Shown here: positions 21,436-33,375 of the stretch, piece after piece
Position numbering within the stretch: the stretch's first letter is position 1
How the letters are laid out: the number at the start of each line of letters is the position of its first letter
NCBI GenBank assembly: GCA_026874595.1
Contig: CM049306.1
Span: 65,606,019-65,670,018 of the forward strand
Direction: 5' to 3'
Source of the DNA: Sipunculus nudus
Lineage: Eukaryota > Annelida > Sipuncula > Golfingiida > Sipunculidae
DNA: 64,000 nt
Program-made: the position numbers and the translations under genes
Notes under the pieces: generated by a model
What the model was told of the DNA's origin: nothing
Seen by the model: the letters and a program-made list of their open reading frames with translations, nothing else
The model's database searches: none

Positions 21436-21935
21436 GATGGGTGCTGTGCATTAATGATGGCAGGTCGCGCCACCAGTTTTGCTTATGATGAAGAGCTATG
21501 TGAGATCTATACACATGCAAAATATTGACCCAACTGGTCAAACAGTTCCCGAGATATGAGCTTGGATGTCTGCAGAGTAAACATGAATGTAGGTGGCGCC
21601 ACCTGTCATAAATTAAAAAAGCTGTCTAGGATGTATTAACCTGCAAAATTTCAGGTGGTTAACTCAAACCACTGCTGAGATATGAGTGATTTTATCCCAA
21701 GGCAGATGAACAGATGGACGCTGTGCAAAAATGGCTGCAGGTGGCGCCACCATTTTCAGTGTATGTTATAAAGCTATCAAAGGGCTACATTTGTGCAAAA
21801 TTTTTGCCTAATCGGTGAAACGGTTCCCGAGATATGCGGGTTTATGTGTGGAAACAGATGCACTAATGGATGCTGGGCAGTGAGGAAAGGTCAGAGGTCA
21901 ACCAAAAATGAGGGCGCAGCAGTTCACATGTGACC
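21164..21935 (+). mobile_element. Family G copy lacking its right end (G2)
   Basis: The left end is ACTAGAATATGGGTAGTC with the GTAGTC...GACTA stem weakened. Palindromes start at about 21,316 (variant), 21,463 (variant), 21,592 and 21,740, again about 148/129 bp apart. The 3' hairpin is missing; the copy stops after CAGTTCACATGTGACC. Confidence 0.7.
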
Positions 21936-22879
21936 TGATGATAAACCCGATTCGCTTAAAATGCAAACCAAGATTTTTCAAACAGTTGAAAGATATAGTT
22001 CCAATAATCTGGGAATTCTACATCTAAATATTGTGTCTAGGCGTCTAAGACACATTGTCTAGACACCTCCCCAGAGCCAGGTCAGTTGCCATGGTGATGT
22101 CTGGACCCAACCTGTTTGTACTGAGTGACCTCTTGCCTTGGCTGTTGAAACTCAGCATGTTGTCAAATCTGTTTTCAAATACAGAAAGCCTTTTTCAATT
22201 GGCTACAATGCTTTTTTAAAACTGTATTTACTCAATCTATTCTTATAAAACTGGCAGAACCCTACCATAGAATAATTCTTGTAAAGTTTAAACCAATCAG
22301 CTTAACAGTTTCATCATAAATCAGTGTATAAGCTAGAAGAGTTTAAAATTACATTTTCGCTTGTCAAAAACACATCAATGTAGATGGCGCCACAAATACC
22401 TCAAAATCAGATATGACATATGTGACAAACATTGGTATAACATTTGGTGATTATAACTCTGAGATTTCTGAGATTTTAATTTTAGTGTGCTTTTTTGGAC
22501 AGATGACTAAGTTCAACCTCCTGTAACCCAGCCAAAAATCTCCAAACTGGAACCAATTGAAGAAACTTGAGAGAGATTGTTCAAGGGATCATTTCTGTGA
22601 AATATTGGACAATTTGGCTGGACGGTTTCAGAGAATAAGATTTTAAAAGTTTTTTAAGCTTTTTCTCTATAAAATCTCAATTAATGCAGATACCCAATAA
22701 TAAGCTCCAGGGCACCAAGTTTCACATGTGACTAATTCTTACATGTAATTTGGAGCTGCTAGCTCAGACGGTTTCTGACTTACAGCCATGGATGGCGGAA
22801 AGCCAGCCCTGGAAGGCGGACGGCTGACGACGGATGGACGACGCTGCGCCATCGCATAAGCTCACAGGTTTGCTAAAAA
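21936..22879 (+). repeat. Mixed repeat, mostly family H, with 3' end
   Basis: It holds TTGGCTACAATGCTTTTTTA (also at 35,460), an AGATGGCGCCACAAATACC site near 22,383, CAACCTCCTGTAACCCAG and the H end CATCGCATAAGCTCACAGG. No coding potential is seen. Confidence 0.7.
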
Positions 22880-23676
22880 ACAAGGAGCCCATGGGTCACT
22901 TGGCTTGGCTGAATTTTGGAAAATTGTAGCAAATGCAAAGTATACTTATTTATATATATGTCAGAGATGAGATTGAAATCCAGACAGATTTTAAATTCAC
23001 CTAGACAAGATCACAATAGCAATCTCACTAGGCTGGATTAAAATCTGTCATAGAGTAGGCCAAGATTTAAACTTGCCTAGGTGAGCTTAAAATCTGTCTG
23101 GTGTTATCCAGGCGAGTTTAAAATCCCCCTTACATCACTTAGGTGAGTTTAAAATCTGCCTAGGCAAGATTAAAATAGTGATCTGATCTAATTTCCTAAT
23201 ATATTATTTCCTATGCATTTTACCTGACATATGAGAGACGTTTTCCATCAGATTTTCAATATTTTAACACAGAATGGTTATATAGACGATATGGAATGTA
23301 ATATGTAATATTGGATGAAATATACTCTGTAAATAGTGAAGTAATATCTATCTAGACTAATCCATCTATCAATCTATCTATCTATGATTGATTCAATATG
23401 CAAGTGGATGACTTTCCCTCAGATTTGCTCTTCATAATATCTCATAAATGTCCTTTTATACAGCTCTTGTTACTCACCAATTACCACGTATTAAATACAA
23501 TTACAAATAATTTTTTTTTGGTATAAATTATTAGTGATTTTTAAAACTTCAAGGTTGTTAAGAAAACTGGGGAAAATAAAGATTAATTGATTTTAAGCAA
23601 ATAATTGGTATAATATGGATGCTGTAGACCACATGAAACCCATCAAAGGTGCAAGTAATAATCAAATACCTATTTA
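22880..23676. repeat. E-like 5' end, then unassigned AT-rich DNA
   Basis: It starts ACAAGGAGCCCATGGGTCAC, an E-type left end with altered inverted repeat (TTGGCTTGGCTGA). After the minisatellite at 22,965-23,190 there is AT-rich sequence with a short ATCT run near 23,360. I see no gene. Confidence 0.5.
22965..23190. repeat. Degenerate minisatellite of GTTTAAAATCTG / CCTAGG units
   Basis: About seven imperfect units pair TTTAAAATCTG with a CCTAGGCGAG-like phrase (for example GGTGAGTTTAAAATCTGCCT near 23,142). Both submotifs are palindromic at their centre (TTTAAA, CCTAGG). Spacing is irregular at roughly 25-45 bp. Confidence 0.6.
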
Positions 23677-24847
23677 ACTAGAATACGGGTAGTTGACAAG
23701 CTACTACGTGTATCCACCAAAATCAGAGAAGGACTGGTGAAGTGAGGCATGGATTGAGTGGCAAGGGGAAAAACACATTACATAAACATGATTGTAGGTG
23801 GCGCCACCTGTTATTTGAACGAAAAACTATCCAAATGTATACACATGCAAAATTTCATATGGAAAAGTCAAACCACTGCAGAGATATGAGTGATTTTATC
23901 CCACAGCAGATAAACAGATGGACGCTGTGCAAAAATGGCTGCAGGTGACGCCATCATTTTTGTGTATGTTATAAAGATATGCAAGGGCTACATTTGTGTA
24001 AAAATTTTTCCTGATTGGTCAAACAAGTCGGGAGATATAAGCATTAATGTCTGCAGCGTGAACGTGAATGTAGGTGGCGCCACCTGTCATAAAATCAAGA
24101 AAGCTATGCGGGATGTATATGCATGTTGAATTTCAGGTAATTTAGTCAAACCACTGCGGAGATATGAGTGATTTTAACCCAAGGCAGACAAACAGATGGA
24201 CACTGTGCGAAAATGGCTGCAGGTGGCACCACCATCTTTGTTTATGTTATAAAGCTATCCAAGGGCTACATTTGTGTAAAAATTTTTTCCTTATCGTTCA
24301 AACGGTTCCCGAGATATGAGCTTGGATGTCTGCAGCATTAAAGTGAATGTAGGTGGCGCCACCTGTCATAAAATCAAGAAAGCTATCTAGGATGTATAGG
24401 CATGCCAAATTTCAGTTGAATTAGTCAAACCACCCCAGAGATATGAGTGATTTTATCCCAAGGCCGGAGAACAGATGGACACTGTGCAAACATGGTAGCA
24501 GGTGGCGCCACCTTTTTTTGTGTATGTTATAAAGCTATCCCAGGGCTACATTTGTATAAAAAAATTTTCCTGATCGGTCAAACGGTTCCCGAGATATGTG
24601 GGTTTATGTGTGGAAACAGACGCACAAACGGACGCTGGGCACAGAGGAAAGATCAGAGGTCAAGGTCACTTGGTTAGGCACCAGTTCACATGTGACCCGA
24701 TAATTTGTGTAAGTTTTGGAAAAATCCGTCCAGTAGTCTGAGAGGAGTTCACCGGAAATGAACGCCGCGGCGGCGGTGGCGCCGGCAGAGGAGGCGGACC
24801 TCGGTCAAAAACATAGTATCCGCAAAACTTTGTTTTGGCGGATACAA
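23677..24847 (+). mobile_element. Family G element, complete copy (G3)
   Basis: The left end is ACTAGAATACGGGTAGTTG with one stem mismatch; the right end is hairpin GTATCCGCAAAAC ... GTTTTGGCGGATAC (24,816-24,845). Palindromes start at 23,797, 23,943 (variant), 24,073, 24,222 (variant), 24,352 and 24,501: the same 148/130 rhythm as G1. Before the hairpin lies a GC-rich patch (GCCGCGGCGGCGGTGGCGCC near 24,763). Confidence 0.8.
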
Positions 24848-25165
24848 TAATTCCATTACCAAAATAAATGGTGAGAGTTACAATGCCTCTGCATATATAG
24901 ACAGCTATGAAATTTAAGGCAACAGTGCTTACTGGAGGAAAAGTTTATTCATAATTATTAAATATTTTAAAACAGACAGACAGATGGACAAACACAACCA
25001 ATCACTTAATTTCATTATCTGCTGAGGCCGGAAAATAATGAACAAATGTCTGCATATTGATCCTCATTCTTTTCATTACATCAATATTTTTTTCAAGTTT
25101 TTAAATTTTAAACATTTGTAATATAACATATGTATCTGAATATATAATTTGATTCACAAATCTAA
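24848..25165 (+). mobile_element. Family E internal fragment
   Basis: CAGTGCTTACTGGAGG, AAACAGACAGACAGATGG, CTGCTGAGGCCGGAAAATAA and AACATATGTATCTGAATATA parallel E text at about 1,930-2,350. Both element ends are missing. Confidence 0.6.
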
Positions 25166-25348
25166 ATATGCGCGTGACCTCCTGGTGACCTTCCACTCAA
25201 ACGTTGTGAGAAACAGCAGGATTCTTCAGGTTTGGCAATGTGCCAAACACCTAGTCAGTTTGTGCTGGATAAAGTAAAATATGATTGGCTCTGCCTTTAA
25301 AATAATCTGCAGAACTGGGAAAATAAATCTGACTGGATTAGCGTGTAA

Positions 25349-25588
25349 ACAAACACTGCTGCGCTCGTGGCAAGTTCTTGTAGCACTGCACGAGCAGAAA
25401 TATGCAGACAGTGGGGGATAACTGACCTCAGGCCACACCAGCAAGTCAGTATAGAGACTGTGGTGAAAGATGATGATTGCATCCTGTGTATTCTAACAGG
25501 GGGTGGAAAAAAGTCTTTCCTTATCAAGCGCTTTCCACCACAGTGCAAAGTGACTGGTTCCTCGATGAACATCCGATTGTTTTGGTGA
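25349..25588 (+). pseudogene. RecQ-helicase-like N-terminal fragment
   Basis: The frame opens after a TAA at 25,346 and encodes ...EICRQWGITDLRPHQ, then IETVVKDDDCILCILTGGGK and KSFLIKRFPP. The spacing of LRPHQ (motif 0) to TGGGK (Walker A, motif I) is that of RecQ-type superfamily-2 helicases. Two facts argue against function. Walker A reads GGGKKS, with an extra Lys that separates GK from the Ser expected next. The frame ends at 25,586-25,588, before any other helicase motif. Flanks are E and G repeats with no sign of the remaining helicase. It may be a captured gene piece or the relic of a transposon-encoded helicase. Confidence 0.5.
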
Positions 25589-25614
25589 AACCTGCAATGT
25601 GATTGGGTATATTT

Positions 25615-26862
25615 TATGCAGGGGGAGATCTATACACAAGCAAAGTTTTTGCCCAATCAGTCAAATGGTCCCTGAGATATGAGCTTGGGTGTCTGCAGTG
25701 TAAACATGAATGTAGGTGGCGCCACCTGTCATAAAATCAAGAAAGCTGTCAAGGATGTATAAACCTGCAAAATTTCAGGTGGATAAGTCAAACCACTGCC
25801 GAGACATGAGTAATTTTATCCCAAAGCAGATGAAAAAAAGGACGCTGTGCAAAAATGGTTGCATGTAGCGCCACCAGTTTTACGTATGTTGAAAAGCTAT
25901 GTGAGATCTATACACATGCAAATTTCAGGGAGATATGTCAAATCAGTCCTGAGATATAAGCCTGAATGTCTGCAGCGTATACATCAATGTAGGTGGTGCC
26001 ACCTGCCACAAAATCCAGATAGCTATCCAAGATAAATAAAGCTGCAAAATTTTAGGCAGGTATGTCAAACCACTGCCGAGATATGAGTGATTTTATGCCA
26101 TGGCAAACAAACAGACAAAAACAGACAATAACAGACAGATGCTGTGCAAAAATTATTGCAGGTGTCACCACCAGTTTTGCGAATGATAAAGAGCTATGTG
26201 AGATCTATAAACATGCAAAATTGTTGCCAAATCGGTCAAACAGTTCCGGAGATATGAGTTTGGATGTCTGCAGCATAAATTTGAATGTAGGTGGCGCAAC
26301 CTGTCATAAAACAAAAAAGCTGTCAAGAATGTATAACCTGCAAAATTTCAGGTGGATAAGGCAAACCACTGCCGAGATATGAGTGATTTTATCCCAAGGC
26401 AGATGAACAGATGGACGCTGTGCAAAAATAGAAAACATGCAAAATTTTGGCCCAACTGGTCAAATGGTTCCCGAGATATGAGCTTGGATGTCTGCAGCTA
26501 AAACGTGAAAGTAGGTGGCGCCACCTGTCATACAATCAAGAAAGCTCTCCAAGATGTATACACATGCAAAATTTCAGGTGGATAAGTCCAACTAATGCAG
26601 AGATATGAGTGTTTTCATCCCAAATCAGATGAACAGACGGACGCTGTGCAAAAATGGTGGCAGGTGGCGCCACCAATTTTGAGTATGATTAAGAGATATG
26701 TGAGATCTATACACATGCAAAATTTCACATGTGACCGATCATAATTCCAAATTGAATTCCAAGATGGAGGAGTTCTCCCGAAACCTATGTGGTGATGGCG
26801 GCAGCGTCGGCGTCTGACTGAAAACATAGTATCCGCAAACTCTGTTTTGGTGGAAACAATGA
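25615..26862 (+). mobile_element. Family G copy lacking its left end (G4)
   Basis: The GGTGGCGCCACC-type sites and AGATATGAGTGATTTTAT phrases follow the usual order. It closes with a degraded 3' hairpin (GTATCCGCAAACTCTGTTTT, then GGTGGAAAC, 26,829-26,857). Insertions of CAGACAAAAACAGACAATAA near 26,110 are copy-specific. Confidence 0.7.
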
Positions 26863-27720
26863 TTGTAGCTGGCACCACCAGTCTTATATACAACAAAGAG
26901 GTATATACACATGCCCAATGTCAGACTGATATGTCAAACACCTCCTGTGAAATAAAAAGGGACATACACTGTGTAGAAATTATTGTAGGTGGCGCAACCA
27001 GTCTTGTACACAAAAAAAGCTACCCGATATGTATAAACATACCCAATTTTAGGCTGATGTATCAAATTCCTCTGTAGAAATAAGCAGGCGCATACACTGC
27101 AAAAGTCAATGTAGGTGGCACCTCTTGTAAATGAGAATACCATCAAAGACGCATAGACAGGTATCAGTCCAATACATCACATTTCCCCAGAGTTTGATGC
27201 ACTGGGCTAACAAGGCTTTAGGTGAGTAAGGCAGTTGCCCCCGAGTGACCTCTGACAAATTGCTGCCTCAAGCTACTGCACTGAGTGAACTCTTGACCTG
27301 CACCTGGCTAGACTGAGTGAACTTTTGACCTGTACCTGGCTGCACTGAGTGAACTCTTGACCTATTGCATAATCTGACACAGTTGGCAGTCTGCCAAAGC
27401 TATAAATAGATTCAGGCTGAACTTTGGTGCCAAATATGATGCATTGAGCAGTCTGCCAAAGCTATAAATAGAATGCAGCTACTGCACTGAGTGAACTCTT
27501 GATCTATACCTGGCTGCACTTCATCCTATCCTGGCACTGTGCCAAAACTATTTATAGAGCTGATATCATCTCGGCTAATGGCCAACATCAAGGCACTGGC
27601 AATCTGCCAATGGTAAACCAAGTGCTGCCATCTGTACACAAAAGTGGTCCCTATTTAAAATAACTTTGAAATTTATTTTCCCAATACAAAATGCTTTTCA
27701 GCTGACTTTTTATAATAAAA
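26863..27720 (+). repeat. Block M, second copy
   Basis: It parallels 14,587-15,308 from GATTGTAGCTGGCACCACCA to TTTTCAGCTGACTTTTTATA. The CTGAGTGAACTCTTGACCTG minisatellite is longer here, with an extra ~100-bp segment in which GCAGTCTGCCAAAGCTATAA occurs twice (27,383 and 27,449). Confidence 0.75.
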
Positions 27721-28995
27721 AGAAATCAGAAATATATGTAAAATTATTAAGGATGCATACTGAATGCAAAATTAAAATACAGATATATATCATTGATGGC
27801 AAATTCTTGAATTATGTTGAGTACGGATACCAATAATTTATAATCCACGTACAGTTGTCTTTATATAGCCACAGAGAGCTGAATATCCATGGCTGTAACA
27901 TTGCCTGATATGATGAATAACTTAAATCATAAATCTATATTTTTTAAAAGCTTTTAAAAAAACTTTCTTATCAATATTAATCAAATATAACCTGAAATCT
28001 AAATGTCTAGTGGCATGATGTAATAGATGCTGATAAACTGGTGCCAGGCTAGATGTAACAGCATCACACAGCTAACATATATGGTAAAATGACTCGATTC
28101 AATCTCCATTATTGAGCCAAAAATCATTCATGTGGAACCATTAATGACAATTATTACAAGAATTATTGTAGGGATTATTCTTGTAAAATATTTAACAAAC
28201 CGGCTTCAGTGGCATCAGTCAAAAAAGTTTCGCAAGTTTATAACTCATATAGGAAGATACAGCAAACTAGCTAAGTTCAGCTTCCCATAACTCAGCCAAA
28301 AAACACTGAACCAAAACGATTTGAACAAACTTGAATTATCAACATCTGAGGATAATTAATATGTGAGATTTAAGAATTTGGCCCAGTGGTTTTTGAGAAG
28401 AAGATCTTTGTAGCCACTGAGCTAAAATGGGCTGTTATGGCAATGACTAAATTCAGCTTCGCATAACTTAGCCACAAGTCACTGAAAAGAGACCATTTGA
28501 ACAAACTTAATAAAGCACTACCCTAGGATCATTTCAGTGCGATATTAAACATTTTGGCCATATGGTTTCAGAGAAGAAATTTTTTTGTAGCCCTCAGTGT
28601 GATACAGGCATTAATGACCCTGTACAGATGAAGATGGCGCCACCAATACCTCAATTTCAGATATGACCTATTAGAGCAACATTGGCATAAAATTTGGTGA
28701 TGATAGCTCCAGCCGTTTCTGAGATTTAAATTTAATATGCTTTTTTGCACAGTTAACAAAGTTCAACCTCCTGTAACTCGGCAAAAAATCTCCAAACTGA
28801 AACCATTCGAACAAACTTGAGAAAAATTGTTTCAGGGATAATTTCTGTGAAATATTGGACAATTTGGCTGGACAGTTTCTGAAAAGAAGATTTTTAAAGC
28901 TTATTTAGCTTTTTCCCTATAAAATCTAAGAAAATGCAGTTAGAAAAAAATAAACAAAATCAGATATAGTTTTTTGAATGACTGATTATTTGCAA
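27721..28995 (+). repeat. AT-rich DNA then family H copy, cut by the next element
   Basis: 27,721-28,340 is AT-rich with no gene. From about 28,350 it follows the H copy at 17,803 (GGCCCAGTGGTTTTTGAG; AGATGGCGCCACCAATACC at 28,633). It stops inside the H end at GACTGATTATTTGCAAA, where an E-type left end begins. Confidence 0.7.
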
Positions 28996-30225
28996 ACAAG
29001 TGACCCATGGGTCATGACGCTCAGCTGACTGGGAAGAGATTCGCAAAAGGAAATTTTATCATCTGAATGGTAGTATATACCCATTCAACTGAAGCATCAA
29101 ACAGATTAACCAACAGGCCAAGATTGTGTCTGTATTTATATATCTCACAAATAGAGAAAAAAATGTGTAAAAAAATACAGGTGGCTCCACCAGTCTGCAA
29201 AAACACATGGTCAATATCAATGCAAAGAATCATAGTGATCTCTGCATTTGTTATTTAGATACTTCAGCTTTTGTATCAAATTTTCCATTATTTTGAGGGA
29301 TACTTCCAAGTCCTATAGCTTGAAGCATATGAGTAACAGAGACCTAATTTCAGGTTTCCACAGACACTTTTCATGTGTCTCCTTGCATGACAACAATGAA
29401 GATTTTAGGTCAAGTTGTTACAATTTGTGCCCCTTAACAGATGACAGCATCCTTTAAGGTCTCAAAAATAGAGAAAAAATCCGAAAAATTGAATAAAATA
29501 TAGGCTGCACCACCAGTCTGCAGAAACTGATGAAACACTCCATAATCAATATCCATGCAAAGAATCATGGTGATCTCGGCATTAGTTGTTCAGATACTTC
29601 AACTTTTGTATCAAATTTTCCATTATTCTGAGGGATACTTTGGAGTCCTATAGCTTGAAGGATATGGGAAACAGAGATCTAATTTCAGGTTTCCACAAAC
29701 ACTTTTCATGGGTCTCCTTGCATTACAAGAATGAAGAATCTAGGTCCAGTTGTTAAGATTTGTACCCTGTTGACAGATAACAACATCTTTAAAGGTCTCA
29801 AAAAATAGAGAGAAAAAATTGCAAAAATTTGAAAAAAATACAGGTGGCGCACCCAGTCTGCAGAAACTGATGGAACACCTCATGATCAATATGTATGCCA
29901 CAAATCATGAGCATCATGATCAGTGTTGTAGTTATTGAGATACTGCAGTTTTTGTATCAAATTTTCCATTATTCTGGGGGTATTTTGGAGCCATACAGCT
30001 TAAAGGATATGGGTAACAGAGACCTGATTTCAGGTTTCCATGGAAACTTTTCATGGGTCTCCCTGTGAGTCAAAAATGAAGATTCTTGGTCCAGTTGTTA
30101 TGATTTGTGCCCTGTCAACAGATGTTCATATCTTTAAAGGTCTCAAAAATTGAGAAAAAAATTTGTAAAAACACCCGAACAAATACAGATGGTGCCACCA
30201 GTCTGCAGAAACTGATGAAACACTC
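28996..30225 (+). mobile_element. E-type element with ~340-bp tandem core (E-e)
   Basis: The left end ACAAGTGACCCATGGGTCAT then CGCTCAGCTGA has a perfect GACCCATGGGTC palindrome. The core unit starts at CAGTCTGC-like phrases at 29,191, 29,514, 29,854 and 30,199 (intervals 323-345 bp). Each unit carries a (CAGGTGGCGCC)ACC-type site, ATCAAATTTTCCATTATTC, GTAACAGAGACCTAATTTC and TTTGTGCCCTGT. The fourth unit is cut after GATGAAACACTC by the L element at 30,226. No E 3' end is present. Confidence 0.75.
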
Positions 30226-30874
30226 AACAAGACGACCATAGGTCACGCGCTTGCTGGAAACACTCTGACCCAGATTGGAAGACAGATAATGAGAGCATGT
30301 AATAAAGAAGACAAAGAGGAAACAATGAGCCATTGTTTGTAAAGTTTGGACCAATATTGACACAGTTACGATGGAAATAATAATCTGACGTGTTTTCATG
30401 ACTTTGACCTATTTAAAAATAGATATACAGCTTCAAGAATTCGTTCCAATATACGATAGGTGAAAGTTGCAAAGTGATTCCTGGTAAACTGTGGCCTATA
30501 GAATGCTATTATAACAAAGGCAAGAACCAGCAAGAAGGCAACATTTAGGACAACTTGCAAACAGACAGACATATTGACAAAGTGACACAAAGTTGAGATC
30601 AGTTGACTAGACTTAGTTATGTAGAAGACGAAGGTGAAAAAAATGAGCCAAAGTTTGTGAAGATAGGACCAGAATGGACAAAGTTATGAGAAAAATAACA
30701 CTTTGAAGTGTTTTGAAGTGACCGACATACTGACAAAGCGGCACAAAGTAGAGACAAAAAGACTTAACTATGTTATGAAGAAGACAGAGGAAAAAAATAA
30801 GCTACAGTTTATGAAATTTAGGTTTAAAGTCTCAGAGATATGGGCAAAAAATGATATGTTCTAGTGTTTCAGGT

Positions 30875-30895
30875 GCAGTGCCCCCTAGCGGCTAT
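30875..30895 (-). promoter_or_regulatory. CTCF-like motif in L2
   Basis: The plus strand GCAGTGCCCCCTAGCGGCTA gives CCGCTAGGGGGCACTG on the minus strand. It matches AGRKGGCRSY with one CpG lost relative to the family consensus. Confidence 0.4.
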
Positions 30896-31205
30896 TTTCC
30901 GAAACTGAAAAATCACTTTCGAGAGATTAGAGTAGGACTTAAGATGTATCAGTTTCAAAAGGATTCCTGCAAAACTGTGGCCTGTAGAATGCTATATGTT
31001 AGACACAAGAACAAGCAAGAAGGCGAAATTGATGACACCTGACAGATAGACAGACATACTGTCAAAGTGACACAAAGCTGAGGCCAGATGACTTGACCTA
31101 GTTATGGAGAAGACTCAGGGGAAGAAATTAAGCTATAGTTTATGTAATTCAGGTGTATAGTTTCGGAGATATTGTCAACAAAATTATACGTTGATGAAGT
31201 TTAAG

Positions 31206-31226
31206 TGCAGCGCCCCCTAGAGGCCA
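31206..31226 (-). promoter_or_regulatory. CTCF-like motif in L2
   Basis: The plus strand GTGCAGCGCCCCCTAGAGGC gives CCTCTAGGGGGCGCTG on the minus strand. The full AGGGGGCGC core is intact. Confidence 0.45.
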
Positions 31227-31881
31227 TATGCCGAAAATGAAAAATCAATTTTGAGATATTAGTGTAAGACATAAGATTCACCAATTTCAAAAGGATTCTT
31301 GCAAAACTATGGCCTGTAGAATGCTATATGTAAGACAGAAGCACCAGCAAGAAGGTGAAATTGAGGTCAACTGATAGACAGACAGACATACTGACAAAGT
31401 GACACAAATTTGAGCAAAGATGACAAGACCATGTTATGAAGAAGACACAGAGGAAGAAAATGAACCTAAGTTTGTGAAGATAGGACAAATAGTTACAAAG
31501 TTATGATGAAAATAAAATTTCGACGTTTTTCAATGACCTTGACCTTGACCTTTAACTTATGCCTACCGAAAACAATAAGCTACCAGGACTTTTGACTTTC
31601 AATCAACCCTGAAAGTTTCAGATCGATTGCTAAAAAATTGTGGCCAGGAGAGAACTGACAAACAAACAAGATGACCAGAGGTCACGCGCTTGCCGGAAAT
31701 GGAAATGATACAGACAGATAGACAGAGAGTGCATGTAGAAACAGTCATATGAATGAGCAACATTGTGGGGGCAGCAGAAACGGATAATATGTTTATTTAT
31801 GCATGCTGACCTTTAACAGCTGCATATCTTTCTAGTGTAAAAGGGACCAAGTTCAAAATTTTTTCATGAAATCCCGTTAAT

Positions 31882-33310
31882 CTCGTTTGACAAGAAGCAG
31901 TGAGACGTTTTTCAGGTTTGTCATGTCAATCTGGCCAAATGATATGAAATGCCGAAAACTAGACCTGTCTAGCTATAAAAGCCGCTGAGTTATAAGCATT
32001 TGCATGAAATCTCGTGTTTTCTTGTTTGACGGGAAATGGTGCGAACTTTGGCGAGATTTCCAGTTTTGTCATGTCAGGTTTGTCAAATATTACAAAATGC
32101 CGGAAACTAGACCTGTCTAGCTGCAAAAGTCGCCGTGTTATCAGCATTTACGTGAAATCATGTTTTTTTCTCGCTTGACGAGATATAGTACGAGATTTGG
32201 CAAGACGAGCAGTTTAATTATGTCAAGACGGCCAAACGTTACGAAATGGCGAAAACTAGATCCGTCTAGCTGTAAAAGTCGCCGAGTTATAAGCATTTCC
32301 GTGTACTCTTGTGTTTTCTCGTTTGACGAGATATGGTGCAGGATTTGGCCAGTCTTGTAGATTTGTCATATCAAACTCTCTAAATGTTATGAAATGGCGA
32401 AAACTACATCTGTCTAGCTGTAAAAGTCGCCGAATTATTAGCATTTCTGTGAAATCTCCTTTTTTATCGTTTGACGAGATATGGTGCGAGATTTGGCCAG
32501 TCTTGCAGGTTTGTCATGTCAAGCGTGTCATGTGGAACTAAATGCCGAAAACTAGACCTGTCTAGCTATAAAACTCGCCGAGTTATAACCAATGCCGTGA
32601 AATCTCATGTTTTCTCGTTTGACGAGATACGGTGCGACATTCGGCCTGACTTTCAGTTCTGTCATGTCCAGCAGGTCATGTGAAAGAAAATGCGAAAACT
32701 AGACCTGTCTAGCTGTAAAACTCGCCGAGTTATAAGCATTTCCGTGAAATCTCGTGTTTTCTCGTTTGACGAGATAGGGTGCGAGATTTGGCCTGACTTG
32801 CACATCTATCGTGTCAAGCTGGTCATGTGGAAGGAAATGCCGGAAACCAGACGTGTCTAGCCGTAAAACTGGCCCAGTTATAAGCATTTCCGTGAAATTT
32901 CGTGTTTTCTCGTTTGACGAGATACAGTGCGAGATTTTGCCAGACTTGCATATCTGTCGTGTCAAGCTGGTCTAGTGGAACTAAATGCCGAAAACCAGAC
33001 GTGTCTAGCTGTAAAACTGGCCCAGTTATAAGCATTTCCGTGAAATCCCGTGTTTTCTCGTTTGACGAGATAGGGTGCGAGATTTGGCCTGTCTTGCAGC
33101 TCTGTCGTGTCAAGCTTGTTTGGTGGAACGAAACGCCGAAAACCAGACCTGTCTAGCTGTAAAAGTCGCCGAGTTATAAGCATTTCCGCGAAGTCTCGTT
33201 TTCTCTCGATTGACGAGATATGGCGCGAGATTTGGCGTGACTTTCAGTTCTGTCGTGTCAAGCTGGTCATGTGGAACAAAATGCCGAAAACTAGATCTGC
33301 CTAGCTTAAA
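31882..33310 (+). repeat. Ten-copy 148-bp tandem array inside L2
   Basis: The marker CTCGTTTGAC (or a close variant) starts at 31,882, 32,021, 32,170, 32,318, 32,466, 32,614, 32,761, 32,909, 33,057 and 33,205, so seven of nine intervals are exactly 148 bp. Each unit holds two short hairpins, TTCTCGT-TTG-ACGAGAA and CTAGAC-CT-GTCTAG, plus GAGTTATAAGCATTTCCGTG. Units differ by several percent. Frames on both strands here come from the repeat and are not genes. Confidence 0.9.
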
Positions 33311-33375
33311 AACTGACAAAGTTACAAAAAAATGGTCGTGTTATTTCCAATTTCCATGATTTTTGCCCAAAAAAT

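Noticed and set aside
31959-33319. Overlapping frames on both strands through the 148-bp array
   Set aside because: The repeat unit lacks stops in several frames. There is no start context or family match, and stops appear as units diverge.
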